Below, piece by piece: positions 23,558 through 31,708 of a DNA stretch of 64,000 bases. Below the pieces are notes generated by a model that saw nothing but the letters and a program-made list of their open reading frames with translations, was not told where the DNA came from and ran no database searches. This DNA is from Nocardia colli. GTDB lineage: Bacteria > Actinomycetota > Actinomycetes > Mycobacteriales > Mycobacteriaceae. The DNA lies in NCBI RefSeq assembly GCF_008704205.1, contig NZ_VXLC01000023.1:62001-126000 (forward strand). Reading direction: 5' to 3'. The stretch's first letter is position 1, and each line of letters opens with the position of its first letter. The position numbers and the translations under genes are program-made.

Positions 23558-25177
23558 CTACCGCCCGCTCAGCCAGGTGTCGAAGAACTGTAGTCGCGCC
23601 GACGCCTCGAACTTCAGATCCTGGGTGGTACTGGCGGCGCCGATGGCCTGGGACAGCTCCACCGTCGGGATGAGCAGCCCGGCATCGAGCACCTGCTGCT
23701 GCGCGGTGTGCACGAGACCGTTGCGCACACCGGTGTCGACGGTGCTCAGCTGCCCGTTCAGCGCGTCGTCGAGCGCAGGAATCGGTCCGCGCGCATTGAG
23801 ATTGCGCCCTTCCAAACCGAACGAGGTGCGCAGAATGTCCCCGTCGGCGCGGGTGGTGTTGCCGTAGGAGCTGTCGAAGTCCTTCGTGTTCTGCCGGGCG
23901 GTCTGCTCGGCGGTCGACACCAGATCCAGCTTCAGCTCGACCCCGACCTGGCGCAGCTGCTGCTGCACCAGCTCGATGATCGCTTGATTACCACCGAACA
24001 CCTGGCTGAACACCACCGAGAAGGACAGTCGCTCACCGTTCTTCGCCCGGATGCCGTCGCCGCCGGGCACCCAGCCCGCCTGGTCGAGAATGCCGCGGGC
24101 CTTGGCCGGGTCGTAGGCCAGCCGCGCCGAGAGATCCGCGTAGCCGGGCGTGCTGCTGGCCAGGGGACTGGTCGCGGGCTTGAACTGAGGCCCGAGCACG
24201 GTGTCCACCAGCTGCTTCCGGTCGATCGCCGGCAGCAGCGCCTGGCGCACCGCCGGGTCGCGCAGCGGTCCGCGGGTCACGTTGGTCTGAAAGCCGAACG
24301 GCACACCGGGATTCGCGGTGCTCAGCACCCGCCCGCCGGCCGCCTCGATCTGCGGCGCGTCCTGCGGCAGCGCATCGCTGATCGCGTCGAGCTGACCCGA
24401 CGCGAGACTGCCGGTGCGCACGCCGGATTCGGGCACCACGGTGAACTCGATCTTGTCCAGGTAGGCCTCGCCGCGATGCGCGAACACCGCCGAACCCCAC
24501 TGGTACCCGGCGCGTTTGGCCAGCGTCGCCGACGCGTCCTGGCGGTAGCTCGCGTAGGTGAACGGACCGCTGGCGATGTTGTCGCCGAGGCAGCGCTGCT
24601 CGGCCGGCTTGGCGGTGGTGGCCTCGGCCTGGATCCCGAGCTGGGTGGTCGAAGTCGCCTGCAGGAACTGCGCATTGGGCTTGCTGAACTCGACTCGCGC
24701 GGTCAATCGGTCCACGGCGGTGGTGCCGACGTAGTTGGTGAGGTAGCTGGAGGCCAGTGCCGCCTTCGCCCCGCCGAGCTTGATCACCGAGTCGAAGGTC
24801 TGCCGCACCGAGTCCGCGGTGAACGCGGTGCCGTCGCTGAACGTGACGCCGTCGGTGAGGTGGAAGGTGAACACCTTCGCGTCCGGGGTGACCTCCCAGC
24901 TCTGCGCGAGCCACGGCTTCAGCTCGCCGGTCTTCGGATCCTGGTCGGTCAGCGAATCGACGATCTGCCGGGTCACATAGAGGGTTTGGTTGGTACCCGA
25001 CTGTGCGGGATCCGAGCAGGTCGGCGCCTGCGACAGGCCGTAGCGCAGGGTGCCGCCCGGTTTGGGCGGTCCGGCGTCGCCGCCGGGCGCGGCCGACTCG
25101 GCGCCGCAGGCGGTCACGGCGGTGGCCGCCGCGAGGGCGCCGGCCAGCGCGACGATTCGGTGTCGGGTGCGAATCAC
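23558..25177 (-). CDS. ABC transporter substrate-binding lipoprotein, SBP_bac_5 family
   Basis: A 539-residue extracytoplasmic binding protein for the dipeptide/nickel-type importer. The N terminus is a lipoprotein signal with lipobox TACG near residue 24, so it is anchored to the membrane outer face. SBP_5 blocks are GGTLRYGLSQAP, ELKPWLAQSWEVTPDAKVFTF with HLTDGVTFSDGTAFTADSV, and NVTRGPLRDPAVRQALLPAI. Ligand cannot be deduced. Its start overlaps the stop of a flavin monooxygenase by ATGA, a direct coupling of oxygenase and importer. Confidence 0.9.
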   Translation of the reverse strand: MIRTRHRIVALAGALAAATAVTACGAESAAPGGDAGPPKPGGTLRYGLSQAPTCSDPAQSGTNQTLYVTRQIVDSLTDQDPKTGELKPWLAQSWEVTPDAKVFTFHLTDGVTFSDGTAFTADSVRQTFDSVIKLGGAKAALASSYLTNYVGTTAVDRLTARVEFSKPNAQFLQATSTTQLGIQAEATTAKPAEQRCLGDNIASGPFTYASYRQDASATLAKRAGYQWGSAVFAHRGEAYLDKIEFTVVPESGVRTGSLASGQLDAISDALPQDAPQIEAAGGRVLSTANPGVPFGFQTNVTRGPLRDPAVRQALLPAIDRKQLVDTVLGPQFKPATSPLASSTPGYADLSARLAYDPAKARGILDQAGWVPGGDGIRAKNGERLSFSVVFSQVFGGNQAIIELVQQQLRQVGVELKLDLVSTAEQTARQNTKDFDSSYGNTTRADGDILRTSFGLEGRNLNARGPIPALDDALNGQLSTVDTGVRNGLVHTAQQQVLDAGLLIPTVELSQAIGAASTTQDLKFEASARLQFFDTWLSGR

Positions 25178-26286
25178 GAGGTAACTCCAGAAGTTTCGGC
25201 GCGGACGGGTGTGTCGCGCGGGTCGAGCTCGGCGGCATCGGCGCCGGTGGCCAACGGGCGGCTGGGAATTCGGCGGCGCAGTTCCGGCGCCACCTCGGTC
25301 TGGAACAGCGCGAGGCTGTCCAGGTAGTCGATCTCGGGGCGGCCGTCGCGCTCGGCGGACAGGTGGATCACCTCGTGGCCGAACTGCTCGTGCTGCCTGC
25401 CGACCTTGTCGATGACCTGCTCCGGGCTGCCGACCAGAGCTGAACTGCGGGTGACGAAGTCGTCCAGGGTTTCGAACACCACCGGCAGGCCGAGCTTGCG
25501 CGCCAACGCGAGTCGCGCCTCGAAGATCGGGCGGTACGTCGCCAAGGCCTGCTGGGAACTACGGGCGACGTGGAAGCCCGCCGTGCCCGCGCCGACCAGC
25601 GCGTCGGCGGGGTTGTGCCCGTAGAACTCCCAGCGCTCCCGGTAGTGGCGGACCAGTTCGGCATACGGCTCGATCGGGTTGGTGACGTTCGCCGAGAACA
25701 GCGGATCACCTTGGCGCGCAGCCAGTTCCACCGAATCCCGGCTGGTCGCGCTGCCGTGCCAGATCCGGATCTTCGGCTGCCACGGCCGCGGCAGCGCCTT
25801 GGCGTTGGTCAGCTCCGGCCGGAACCGGCCCGACCAGGTGACGCTGTCGCTGTCCCAGAGCGCCCGGAACAGGTCGTAGCCTTCGCGATTGCGGTCCCAC
25901 TGGTCGTCGGTGGTGACGTGGAACAGCTCGGCCTGCGCGGCCCCGTTGCCCTTGCCGATGATCAGTTCGAGGCGGCCGCCGGACAGGTTGTCCAGCGTCG
26001 AGTAGTCCTCGAAGGCGCGCACCGGATCCAGCAGGCTCAGCGTGGTTACCGCGGTGAACAGCGTGATGCGGGAGGTGACGGCGGCGATGTGGCTGAGGAT
26101 CACCGGCGGTGCGGCGGACAGGAACGGATCCTCGTGCCGCTCACCGACGGCGAAGCCGTCATAGCCGAGATCCTCGGCGAGCCTGGCCTGTTCGACGACG
26201 TTGAGCAGTCGTTCTCTGGTGCCGGGCAGCCGGCCGGTGCTCGGATCCGGCACCCGGGTGACGAGGGTGAAGAGTAGGAATTTCAT
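25174..26286 (-). CDS. Luciferase-like flavin monooxygenase
   Basis: A 370-residue LLM. MKFLLFTLVTRVPDP opens the barrel; DLGYDGFAVGERHEDPF carries the superfamily ERH motif, and YSTLDNLSGGRLELIIGKGNG the flavin-phosphate loop. It belongs to a different branch from the three downstream monooxygenases. It is placed between the two transporter units, 3 bases after the SBP_3-type gene and overlapping the SBP_5-type gene, so transport and oxidation look coupled. No flavin reductase gene lies in the operon. Confidence 0.85.
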   Translation of the reverse strand: MKFLLFTLVTRVPDPSTGRLPGTRERLLNVVEQARLAEDLGYDGFAVGERHEDPFLSAAPPVILSHIAAVTSRITLFTAVTTLSLLDPVRAFEDYSTLDNLSGGRLELIIGKGNGAAQAELFHVTTDDQWDRNREGYDLFRALWDSDSVTWSGRFRPELTNAKALPRPWQPKIRIWHGSATSRDSVELAARQGDPLFSANVTNPIEPYAELVRHYRERWEFYGHNPADALVGAGTAGFHVARSSQQALATYRPIFEARLALARKLGLPVVFETLDDFVTRSSALVGSPEQVIDKVGRQHEQFGHEVIHLSAERDGRPEIDYLDSLALFQTEVAPELRRRIPSRPLATGADAAELDPRDTPVRAETSGVTS

Positions 26287-26289
26287 GTC

Positions 26290-27264
26290 TCACCGCTGCT
26301 TCGGTAGGCCGGGCGGGTTGATCCGCGACTCGGTGACCTGTTCGGTCTTCAGGCCCCACCGATCGATCACCTGCTGGTAGGTGCCGTGCTCGATGGCGTA
26401 GTTCAGCGCGTGCTGGACCGCGGTGATCAGCCCGTTGTTCTTCTTGGTGAGCACCGCGATCTCGCCTTGCAGCGCGTCGCCCGCTCCGGAGAAGGTGGCC
26501 AGGATCTTGGTCTGGTTCGCGGTGGCGGAGTGGTAGATCGCGGTCGGGTTCGGGCCGATGTAGGCGTCGAGCCGCTGCGAGGCCAGCGCGAGATAGTAGT
26601 CGCTGGTCTTGTCGAAGTAGGCGATGTCGATCGGCGGCAGCTTCTCCGCGGTGTTCTGCTCGTTCCACTTCACCAGCAGCTGCTCCTGGTTGGTGCCGGT
26701 GCCGACGCCGATCCGCTTGCCCGCCAGGCTTTTCCGGTCCTTGTAGTCGAGGGTGCTCTGCTTGGGCACCTCGAGTGCGACGGTGTCGTTGCGGTAGGTG
26801 GCGAAGTCGTACTTCTCCTTGCGCTCCTCGGTGACCGTCACGTTGGAGATGAACGCGTCCACCTCACCGGAATCGATGCGCACGAAGTTCTGCGACCAAT
26901 CCGCCACCTGCACATCGAGTTTCAGGCCGAGCACGTCGGCGACCAGCGAGGCGAAATCGACCTCGGAGCCGACCACGGTCTTGTCGTCGTTGGCGTAGAA
27001 CCGCAGCGGCGGCGCGGTGCCGGACGCGCCGGTCACCACCAGGGTGCCGCGATCGCGGATGGCCTGCGGCACCTCGGCGGCGATGCTGTCCACCTTGGCG
27101 GCGCGCACCCGGCCGGTCTGGGCGGCGGACAGATCGAAGGTGATCGCACCGGCGGGCTGGGCCGCGGACTCCGCTTCGGGATCGGTGCAGCCGGTGGCCA
27201 GCAGTACGACCGCGGTCGCGGCGGCGGTGGCCAGGGCGGAGAGCTTCATCGGATACCTGTTCAT
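26290..27264 (-). CDS. Amino-acid-type ABC transporter substrate-binding lipoprotein (SBP_bac_3)
   Basis: A 324-residue polar amino-acid family binding protein. The signal peptide ends in a lipobox at ATGC, and RDRGTLVVTGASGTAPPLRF, VGSEVDFASLVADVLG, WSQNFVRIDSGEVDAFISN and ITVTEERKEKYDF-like text are the SBP_3 blocks; GVGTGTNQEQLL is the hinge segment. In this family ligands are amino acids, cystine or opines. The ATG at 27264 overlaps the ATPase stop (TGATG); an in-frame ATG at 27249 has a better ribosome site (CAGG) and would remove only five residues. With the riboswitch context, a sulfur amino acid or derivative is a reasonable guess. Confidence 0.88.
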   Translation of the reverse strand: MNRYPMKLSALATAAATAVVLLATGCTDPEAESAAQPAGAITFDLSAAQTGRVRAAKVDSIAAEVPQAIRDRGTLVVTGASGTAPPLRFYANDDKTVVGSEVDFASLVADVLGLKLDVQVADWSQNFVRIDSGEVDAFISNVTVTEERKEKYDFATYRNDTVALEVPKQSTLDYKDRKSLAGKRIGVGTGTNQEQLLVKWNEQNTAEKLPPIDIAYFDKTSDYYLALASQRLDAYIGPNPTAIYHSATANQTKILATFSGAGDALQGEIAVLTKKNNGLITAVQHALNYAIEHGTYQQVIDRWGLKTEQVTESRINPPGLPKQR

Positions 27265-28055
27265 CAACGGACTCGGGAAAGGAAGGCGCGGGTGCGCGGG
27301 TGTTCGGGATGGTCGAGGACGGCCTCGGGCGGTCCCTGCTCGACGATCGCGCCGGCGTCGAGAAACACCACGGTGTCGGCGATTTCGCGGGCGAAGCCGA
27401 TCTCGTGCGTGACGATCACCAGCGCGGTGCCGCCGTGTGCGAGGTCGCGGATCACATCCAGGACCTCGCCGACGAGCTCGGGATCCAGCGCGGAGGTCGG
27501 TTCGTCGAACAGGATCACCCTGGGGCGCAAGGCAAGTGCGCGGGCGATCGCCACTCGCTGCTGCTGCCCGCCGGAGAGCCTGCGCGGGTAGGCGCCGGCC
27601 AGCTCGCCGATGCCGACCCGGTCCAGCAGCACCCGCGCCTCGGCCTCGACCGCTGTGCGGTCGCGTCGCTTGCCCCATGTACGGCCGGGGCCGGATGCGG
27701 ACAGCGGTGCGATGGTGACGTTGTCGAGCACGGTCAGATGCGGGAACAGGTTGAACTGCTGGAAGACGAACCCGATGCGGGAGCGCTGCTTGCGCACCTC
27801 GCGGTCGGGCAGCGCGTGCAAGGTGTTGCGGCGCAGCCGATATCCGATCAGTTCACCGTCGATGTGCACGGTGCCCGCGTCCAGCGACTCCAGGTGATTG
27901 ACCACCCGCAGCAGCGTGGACTTGCCCGAACCGGACGGGCCGATCACCGTGACCACCTCGCCGGAGCGCACGGTCAGGTCGACGCCGCGCAAGACCTCGT
28001 GCGCGCCATAGGATTTGCGGACGCCGCGGACCTCGACGGCGAGTGCGGCGGTCAT
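27264..28055 (-). CDS. Amino-acid-type ABC transporter ATP-binding protein
   Basis: A 263-residue ATPase of the HisP/GlnQ class: Walker A GPSGSGKST, Q-loop FVFQQFNLFPHLTVLDN, signature LSGGQQQRVAIARAL, Walker B with DEPTSALDPELV, and switch His in VTHEIGFAREI. It energises the permease encoded upstream. ATG at 28055 overlaps the permease stop as ATGA. A long open frame upstream to 28943 is a shadow of the permease gene. Confidence 0.93.
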   Translation of the reverse strand: MTAALAVEVRGVRKSYGAHEVLRGVDLTVRSGEVVTVIGPSGSGKSTLLRVVNHLESLDAGTVHIDGELIGYRLRRNTLHALPDREVRKQRSRIGFVFQQFNLFPHLTVLDNVTIAPLSASGPGRTWGKRRDRTAVEAEARVLLDRVGIGELAGAYPRRLSGGQQQRVAIARALALRPRVILFDEPTSALDPELVGEVLDVIRDLAHGGTALVIVTHEIGFAREIADTVVFLDAGAIVEQGPPEAVLDHPEHPRTRAFLSRVR

Positions 28056-29056
28056 CGGGTCGCTCCTCGTGGTGCGGTGGAACCGGATTCGGCGACCTCG
28101 CGCAGCTTCTGCCAGGCCCGCTGCACCGGCGACGGCGGTGGCGTGCGCTGGGTGCCCTTGGCGTAGTGACGCTCGATGTAGTACTGCGCCACCGACAGAA
28201 TGGTGGTGAGCACGATGTACCAGGCGGTGGCGACCAGCAGCAGCGGCACCACCCGGCCGTTGCGGCCGTAGATCACCTGGACCTGGTAGAACAGCTCGGC
28301 GATCGCCATCACCGACACGATCGAGGTGCCCTTGAACAGGCTGATCACCTCGTTGGTCGCGTTCGGCAGGATCGAGCGCATGGCCTGCGGGACCACGATC
28401 GAGCGGAACTGGCGCACCTTCGGAATACCCAGCGCGGCAGCCGCTTCCAGCTGGCCGGCGTCGACGGAGATGATGCCCGCGCGGATGATCTCGGCCGAGT
28501 ACGCCGCCTGATGCAGCGCGAGCCCGATCACCGCCGCGGTGAACCCGCTGATCACGCCGTTCACCTCGAAGGTGAAAAACGCGGGGCCGAACGGGATTCC
28601 GACCGAGAGCGTGTTGTACAGGTAGGCGATGTTGAACCAGAACAGCAGCTGCACGATGAGCGGAATCGACCGGAACGCCCAGATGTAGCACCACGAGATC
28701 ACCCGCAGCACCGGGTTGTTCGACAGCCGCGCGATAGCCAGCGCGGTGCCGAGCAGGAAGCCGAGCGCGGTGCCCCAGGCGGTGAGTTCCAGCGTCACCT
28801 TCAGCGAGGCCAGCACCGACTTCGCGGTGATGTACTTGGCGAACGTCGGCCAGTCCCACCCGGGATTGGTGACCAGGCCATGGACGAACTGGGCCAGCAG
28901 GATAAGCGCGACGGCGCTGATCACCCAGCGCCATGGATGCCACTGCTTGGCCACCTTCGGCGCGGAATCCGCCGGTGTCGCGGCAGAGTCGTCCTGCAGG
29001 GGGTCGGGATGGACAGCGGCCTTGTCGACGGCATCGGGTGCAACAGATGCACTCAT
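28052..29056 (-). CDS. Amino-acid-type ABC transporter permease, first gene of the 13-gene operon
   Basis: A 334-residue permease of the HisM/GlnP type. A hydrophilic N-terminal tail of about 45 residues precedes five or six helices. LLGTALAIARLSNNP and the EAA loop with GQLEAAAALGIPKVRQFRSI are family blocks, as is LPNATNEVISLFKGTS. The C-terminal tail is proline-rich. A single permease suggests a homodimeric channel. The ATG at 29056 overlaps the stop of a 27-codon mini-ORF by ATGA. Further upstream lie a leader peptide and an S-box riboswitch, so the whole operon is probably shut down when S-adenosylmethionine is plentiful. Confidence 0.92.
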   Translation of the reverse strand: MSASVAPDAVDKAAVHPDPLQDDSAATPADSAPKVAKQWHPWRWVISAVALILLAQFVHGLVTNPGWDWPTFAKYITAKSVLASLKVTLELTAWGTALGFLLGTALAIARLSNNPVLRVISWCYIWAFRSIPLIVQLLFWFNIAYLYNTLSVGIPFGPAFFTFEVNGVISGFTAAVIGLALHQAAYSAEIIRAGIISVDAGQLEAAAALGIPKVRQFRSIVVPQAMRSILPNATNEVISLFKGTSIVSVMAIAELFYQVQVIYGRNGRVVPLLLVATAWYIVLTTILSVAQYYIERHYAKGTQRTPPPSPVQRAWQKLREVAESGSTAPRGATR

Positions 29057-29136
29057 GACTCCGCCTCGCTGGCGCTCGGCTCCGTCATGACTGCATTGGC
29101 AGCTGTGCCTTTCGGCCGCTCGCTGCGCTCACTCAT
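29053..29136 (-). CDS. 27-codon mini-ORF (MSERSER type), copy A
   Basis: The frame starts ATG-AGT-GAG-CGC (MSERSER), runs through VMTEPSASEAES and stops with TGA overlapping the ATG of the permease gene. It is exactly 84 bases long, as is copy B at 55741-55824 upstream of sepF, and the two share their first 20 bases except one and most of their last 39 bases. The middle third differs. Translation coupling to the next gene is likely. Whether the peptide itself has a function is unknown. Confidence 0.6.
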   Translation of the reverse strand: MSERSERPKGTAANAVMTEPSASEAES

Positions 29137-29163
29137 GGTCGTGGTCCTTCGGAAGAACGAACG

Positions 29164-29189
29164 AGACCGCGCCACATCGGGCCGCGGTC
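29164..29189. other. Hairpin between leader peptide and first operon gene
   Basis: GACCGCG (29164-29170) and CGCGGTC (29183-29189) form a 7-bp stem with a 12-base loop in the leader between the leader-peptide stop and the mini-ORF. It may act in attenuation, or be incidental in GC-rich DNA. Confidence 0.35.
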
Positions 29190-29231
29190 ACATCACCCGG
29201 CCAGCGACGGGTGCAACGAACTGGCTGCGGG

Positions 29232-29318
29232 TCAGCCCCGACAGCTCGCGGACGTCACTTTGCATTGGTCGATATGTCGGCGGCCCCAACGGGTGCCTCG
29301 GGCAGCGGCGATTCGCAC
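29232..29318 (-). CDS. 28-residue sulfur-type leader peptide
   Basis: A short frame begins GTG at 29318, 7 bases after GGAGGAG, and encodes 28 residues. The second half, RRHIDQCKVTSASCRG, has the RRHhD..+VtSA.C pattern of the short leader peptides annotated upstream of sulfur-assimilation genes in Streptomyces and other actinobacteria. Two Cys codons near its end could sense cysteinyl-tRNA supply. Its ribosome site overlaps the 3' strand of the riboswitch closing helix. It lies 175 bases upstream of the operon's first transporter gene. Confidence 0.7.
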   Translation of the reverse strand: MRIAAARGTRWGRRHIDQCKVTSASCRG

Positions 29319-29330
29319 TTCGGTTCTCCT

Positions 29331-29419
29331 CCATCGGTCCCGGCGGAAGCACCCGCACCCGGTGAACCGGGGGGTTGCTGCGACGTCGACGAGCCAGGTC
29401 TCTCGGTCGCTCTGGATGG
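29331..29419 (-). ncRNA. S-box (SAM-I-like) riboswitch upstream of the 13-gene operon
   Basis: Read on the minus strand, CCATC (29419-29415) and GATGG (29335-29331) close the element. Inside are a P2-like stem GCGAC/GTCGC, the internal segment GAGAGACCTGGCTCGTCGAC that parallels the S-box kink-turn and pseudoknot loop, the conserved GCAACC, a P3 stem CCCGG-TTCA-CCGGG, and GGGTGCT corresponding to the S-box AAGGTGCTAA joining region. A P4 stem is not obvious, so this is a compact form. The 3' closing strand shares bases with the ribosome site of the leader peptide, which suggests translational control by SAM. Confidence 0.72.
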
Positions 29420-29811
29420 TTGTCGCCGATCCGGACAACGGACGATGTCAGGGTCGAGCCGAATTATCATGCCCAGCAGGGGAACCCTTAGGCAAGGGAA
29501 GCAATCATCGTGAGCGTAGATCTTGCCGCGGCCCGGTTCGCCGGGTAGATCGGATAGCCGGATATGCGCTGGCACAGTCTGATCGGTGCCGGTCGGCGTT
29601 CGCGGTGCGGGCGCTCACATACTCGGGCGGCTCCGCCGGGAAGCAGCATACGGCCTACTGCACGCTGCCGAGTGGGGACCCCGCGATCCGGGCGTCGCCA
29701 CTGCGGCCCTGGGGACACGCCGATAGCTTGCCGTGGGTAATACAACCAGTTCAGCGCGTTTGCCGGAGTACCGTCAGCCTTCGATTGCGTCGACGATGAG
29801 AAGAGGTCTCC
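29420..29811. promoter_or_regulatory. Intergenic region upstream of the riboswitch and of the secreted-protein gene
   Basis: GATAAT on the minus strand (29463-29468) is a good -10 for the riboswitch transcript, giving a start near 29455; the -35 is weak. The rest, up to the plus-strand gene at 29812, shows no tRNA, no convincing gene and no strong repeat. AGAGG before the ATG at 29812 is that gene's ribosome site. Confidence 0.4.
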
Positions 29812-30534
29812 ATGGCCGTACCGCGCCGTCTGACCGTATTGTCCGCTGTCGCGATCTGCTCGGTCGCGCTGGTGCTCGCGGCCCCGACCGCGGGCGCGGT
29901 CCCGACGCCACCCGCCGCTCCGGTCCCGCCGGTGGTCACCGACCGTTCCGGGCAGAACGGCGCCGTCGCGCCCGGCGATCTGTTCGGCGTCTACAACGCC
30001 GCGATCGACGGCCTGCGCGCCTTCGGCATGCAGCCGTTCCTCTACCCGACCGCGGCCGCGTACTGCCTCAACGGCAACTCCCTGGGTCTGGCCCCGGCCG
30101 TGGCCGGCGCGGTGCCGGGGCCGTGGCCCAAGACGTCGGTCACCATCCCCGGACTCGACCTGTCCGCCGTCAAGGCCGGGCAGACCATGTTCACCTTCGT
30201 TCCCTACGGCCTGAACCAGGACGGACCGGACACCACCGGCATGCAGGTGGCCTGGCTGAACGTGACCAGTGGTCGCGGCGGGCTCGCGTCGATGGGCCCG
30301 CTGTCCACCATCCTGCGCGCGATGATCCCGGCCGAGGTGCCGATCGCCCTGCGCCCCATCGCCGAACGCGCCATCCAGGACTTCTTCTTCGCGGCCCTCC
30401 CGATGGGCGGCGTGCGGGCGGTGCCGGTCGATACGGGGCAGGGCACCGTGCTCGCGGCGGTCTTCGGCACCGTCGAGAACGGTGGCAAGTCCTGTTTCTT
30501 CCTGCCGACGGTGGGGATCACCGAGGTTCCGTAG
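29812..30534 (+). CDS. Secreted protein of unknown function
   Basis: The 240-residue protein has a clear Sec signal peptide: RR at residues 5-6, a hydrophobic core VLSAVAICSVALVLAA and a cleavage site after GAVP or TAGA near residue 29. The mature part has two Cys residues, one in AAYCLNGN and one in GKSCFFLPT close to the C terminus, that could form a disulfide. GMQVAWLNVTSGRGG and TVLAAVFGTVENGGKSC look like beta structure. I do not recognise a named family; short secreted proteins of this look are common in Nocardia and Rhodococcus. Its stop lies 7 bases from the converging glycosyltransferase stop, without a terminator. Confidence 0.75.
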   Translation: MAVPRRLTVLSAVAICSVALVLAAPTAGAVPTPPAAPVPPVVTDRSGQNGAVAPGDLFGVYNAAIDGLRAFGMQPFLYPTAAAYCLNGNSLGLAPAVAGAVPGPWPKTSVTIPGLDLSAVKAGQTMFTFVPYGLNQDGPDTTGMQVAWLNVTSGRGGLASMGPLSTILRAMIPAEVPIALRPIAERAIQDFFFAALPMGGVRAVPVDTGQGTVLAAVFGTVENGGKSCFFLPTVGITEVP

Positions 30535-30541
30535 CGAGGCA

Positions 30542-31708
30542 TCAGGTGTTGAGCGCGCGGTGTTTCCAGCGCAGCGTGCCCTGCCGCCGGGCGCGCTGGG
30601 AACGTGCCCACAGCGTCAGATAGGCGGCTACGGAGAATGGATGCGCCAGTGCCGCAAGGACATCGGCGGAGCCGAGCCTGCGGGTTTCGAGCGACCGCGC
30701 CAGCAGCCTGCCGGTGACGGCGGCCGCATAGCCGGCCACACCTGCGCGGCGGACGGCCCCACGACCCCCCAGAGCCGCCAGTGGCGGCACCCAATAGGCC
30801 AGGGCGGCAATCGTTCCCACGGCCGCACCGCCCGCGATGGTGCCGCCGTACGCGGACCACAGCCATCGGGTGTATCCGGCGTCGAGTTCGGCTGCGCTCT
30901 CGTACATGCGAGTGCTTGCCATGCGTCCCGCGGCGACGAGTGCGGTGGGTTGCCCTGCGCGGCGCAGCGTTCGGGCGAGGTCGAGGTCTTCGGTGACGCT
31001 GGCGGCCACCGCCGAGTGTCCGCCGACGGCGCGATATGCGGCGGTGTCGAACACCAGAAACTGGCCGCAGGCAACGGAAGTCGACGGTCGCAGGCTCCGG
31101 TTGGCGGGTGCGATCGGTAGCGTCGCCGCCCACGACCAAGCCAGCAACGGCTGTACCAGGGCCTCGGTCAGCGACTCGGCCCGTTGCCTCGGCCACGGAG
31201 ATACCAACGCGACCCGGCGCTTTCGCAATTCGGTGACCGCCGCCGCGATCGCGTCAGGTTCCAGCCGCACATCCGCGTCCACGAAGACCAGGACCGGCGC
31301 GACCACCGATTCGGCCAATCGCGCGCACGCGGCGGCTTTGCCGGTCCAGCCGGACGGAGGTTCGGTGTCGTTGCGCAACACCGTGATTCGCGGATCGTCA
31401 CCGGCCGCCTCGACTGCGGCCGCGAACGTGTCATCGCCCGACGCGTCATCGAGAATCACGACACTCATCCGCGCGACCCCGCGCTGCGCCCGCAGATCCG
31501 CGATCAGCCCGGGCAGCCGCGCGGCCTCGTCCCGAGCCGGTACGCACACCGCGACCGGCTCGATCACGCTGGTCGCGGTATTCGCCAACTGGCGCACCGT
31601 GATCCGGTTGTAGAGCGCGATCCCCGCGCCCAGCACCGCGATCCCGGCGCCGGCCCGAACCGTGCCCCGCCGAACGGAACTCAGCGGTTCTGCTTGACCG
31701 ATTTCCAC
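30542..31708 (-). CDS. Family 2 glycosyltransferase, probable carotenoid glycosyltransferase
   Basis: A 388-residue GT2 enzyme with one N-terminal and about three C-terminal hydrophobic segments. ARDEAARLPGLIADL and VVILDDASGDDTF bind the nucleotide sugar, FVDADV is the DxD motif, TEDLDLARTL gives the catalytic acidic residue and RWLWS the (Q/R)xxRW-like site. The layout resembles CruG-type carotenoid glycosyltransferases, and a CruF-like gene and crtO lie in the same operon. The GTG at 31708 overlaps the end of the lppM gene by 28 bases with GGAG 6 bases upstream. The sugar and acceptor are inferred, not shown. Confidence 0.8.
   Translation of the reverse strand: MEIGQAEPLSSVRRGTVRAGAGIAVLGAGIALYNRITVRQLANTATSVIEPVAVCVPARDEAARLPGLIADLRAQRGVARMSVVILDDASGDDTFAAAVEAAGDDPRITVLRNDTEPPSGWTGKAAACARLAESVVAPVLVFVDADVRLEPDAIAAAVTELRKRRVALVSPWPRQRAESLTEALVQPLLAWSWAATLPIAPANRSLRPSTSVACGQFLVFDTAAYRAVGGHSAVAASVTEDLDLARTLRRAGQPTALVAAGRMASTRMYESAAELDAGYTRWLWSAYGGTIAGGAAVGTIAALAYWVPPLAALGGRGAVRRAGVAGYAAAVTGRLLARSLETRRLGSADVLAALAHPFSVAAYLTLWARSQRARRQGTLRWKHRALNT

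Noticed and set aside
29488..29745. 85-residue minus-strand frame upstream of the riboswitch
   Set aside because: No ribosome site, no recognisable domain and overlap with the promoter region of the riboswitch.
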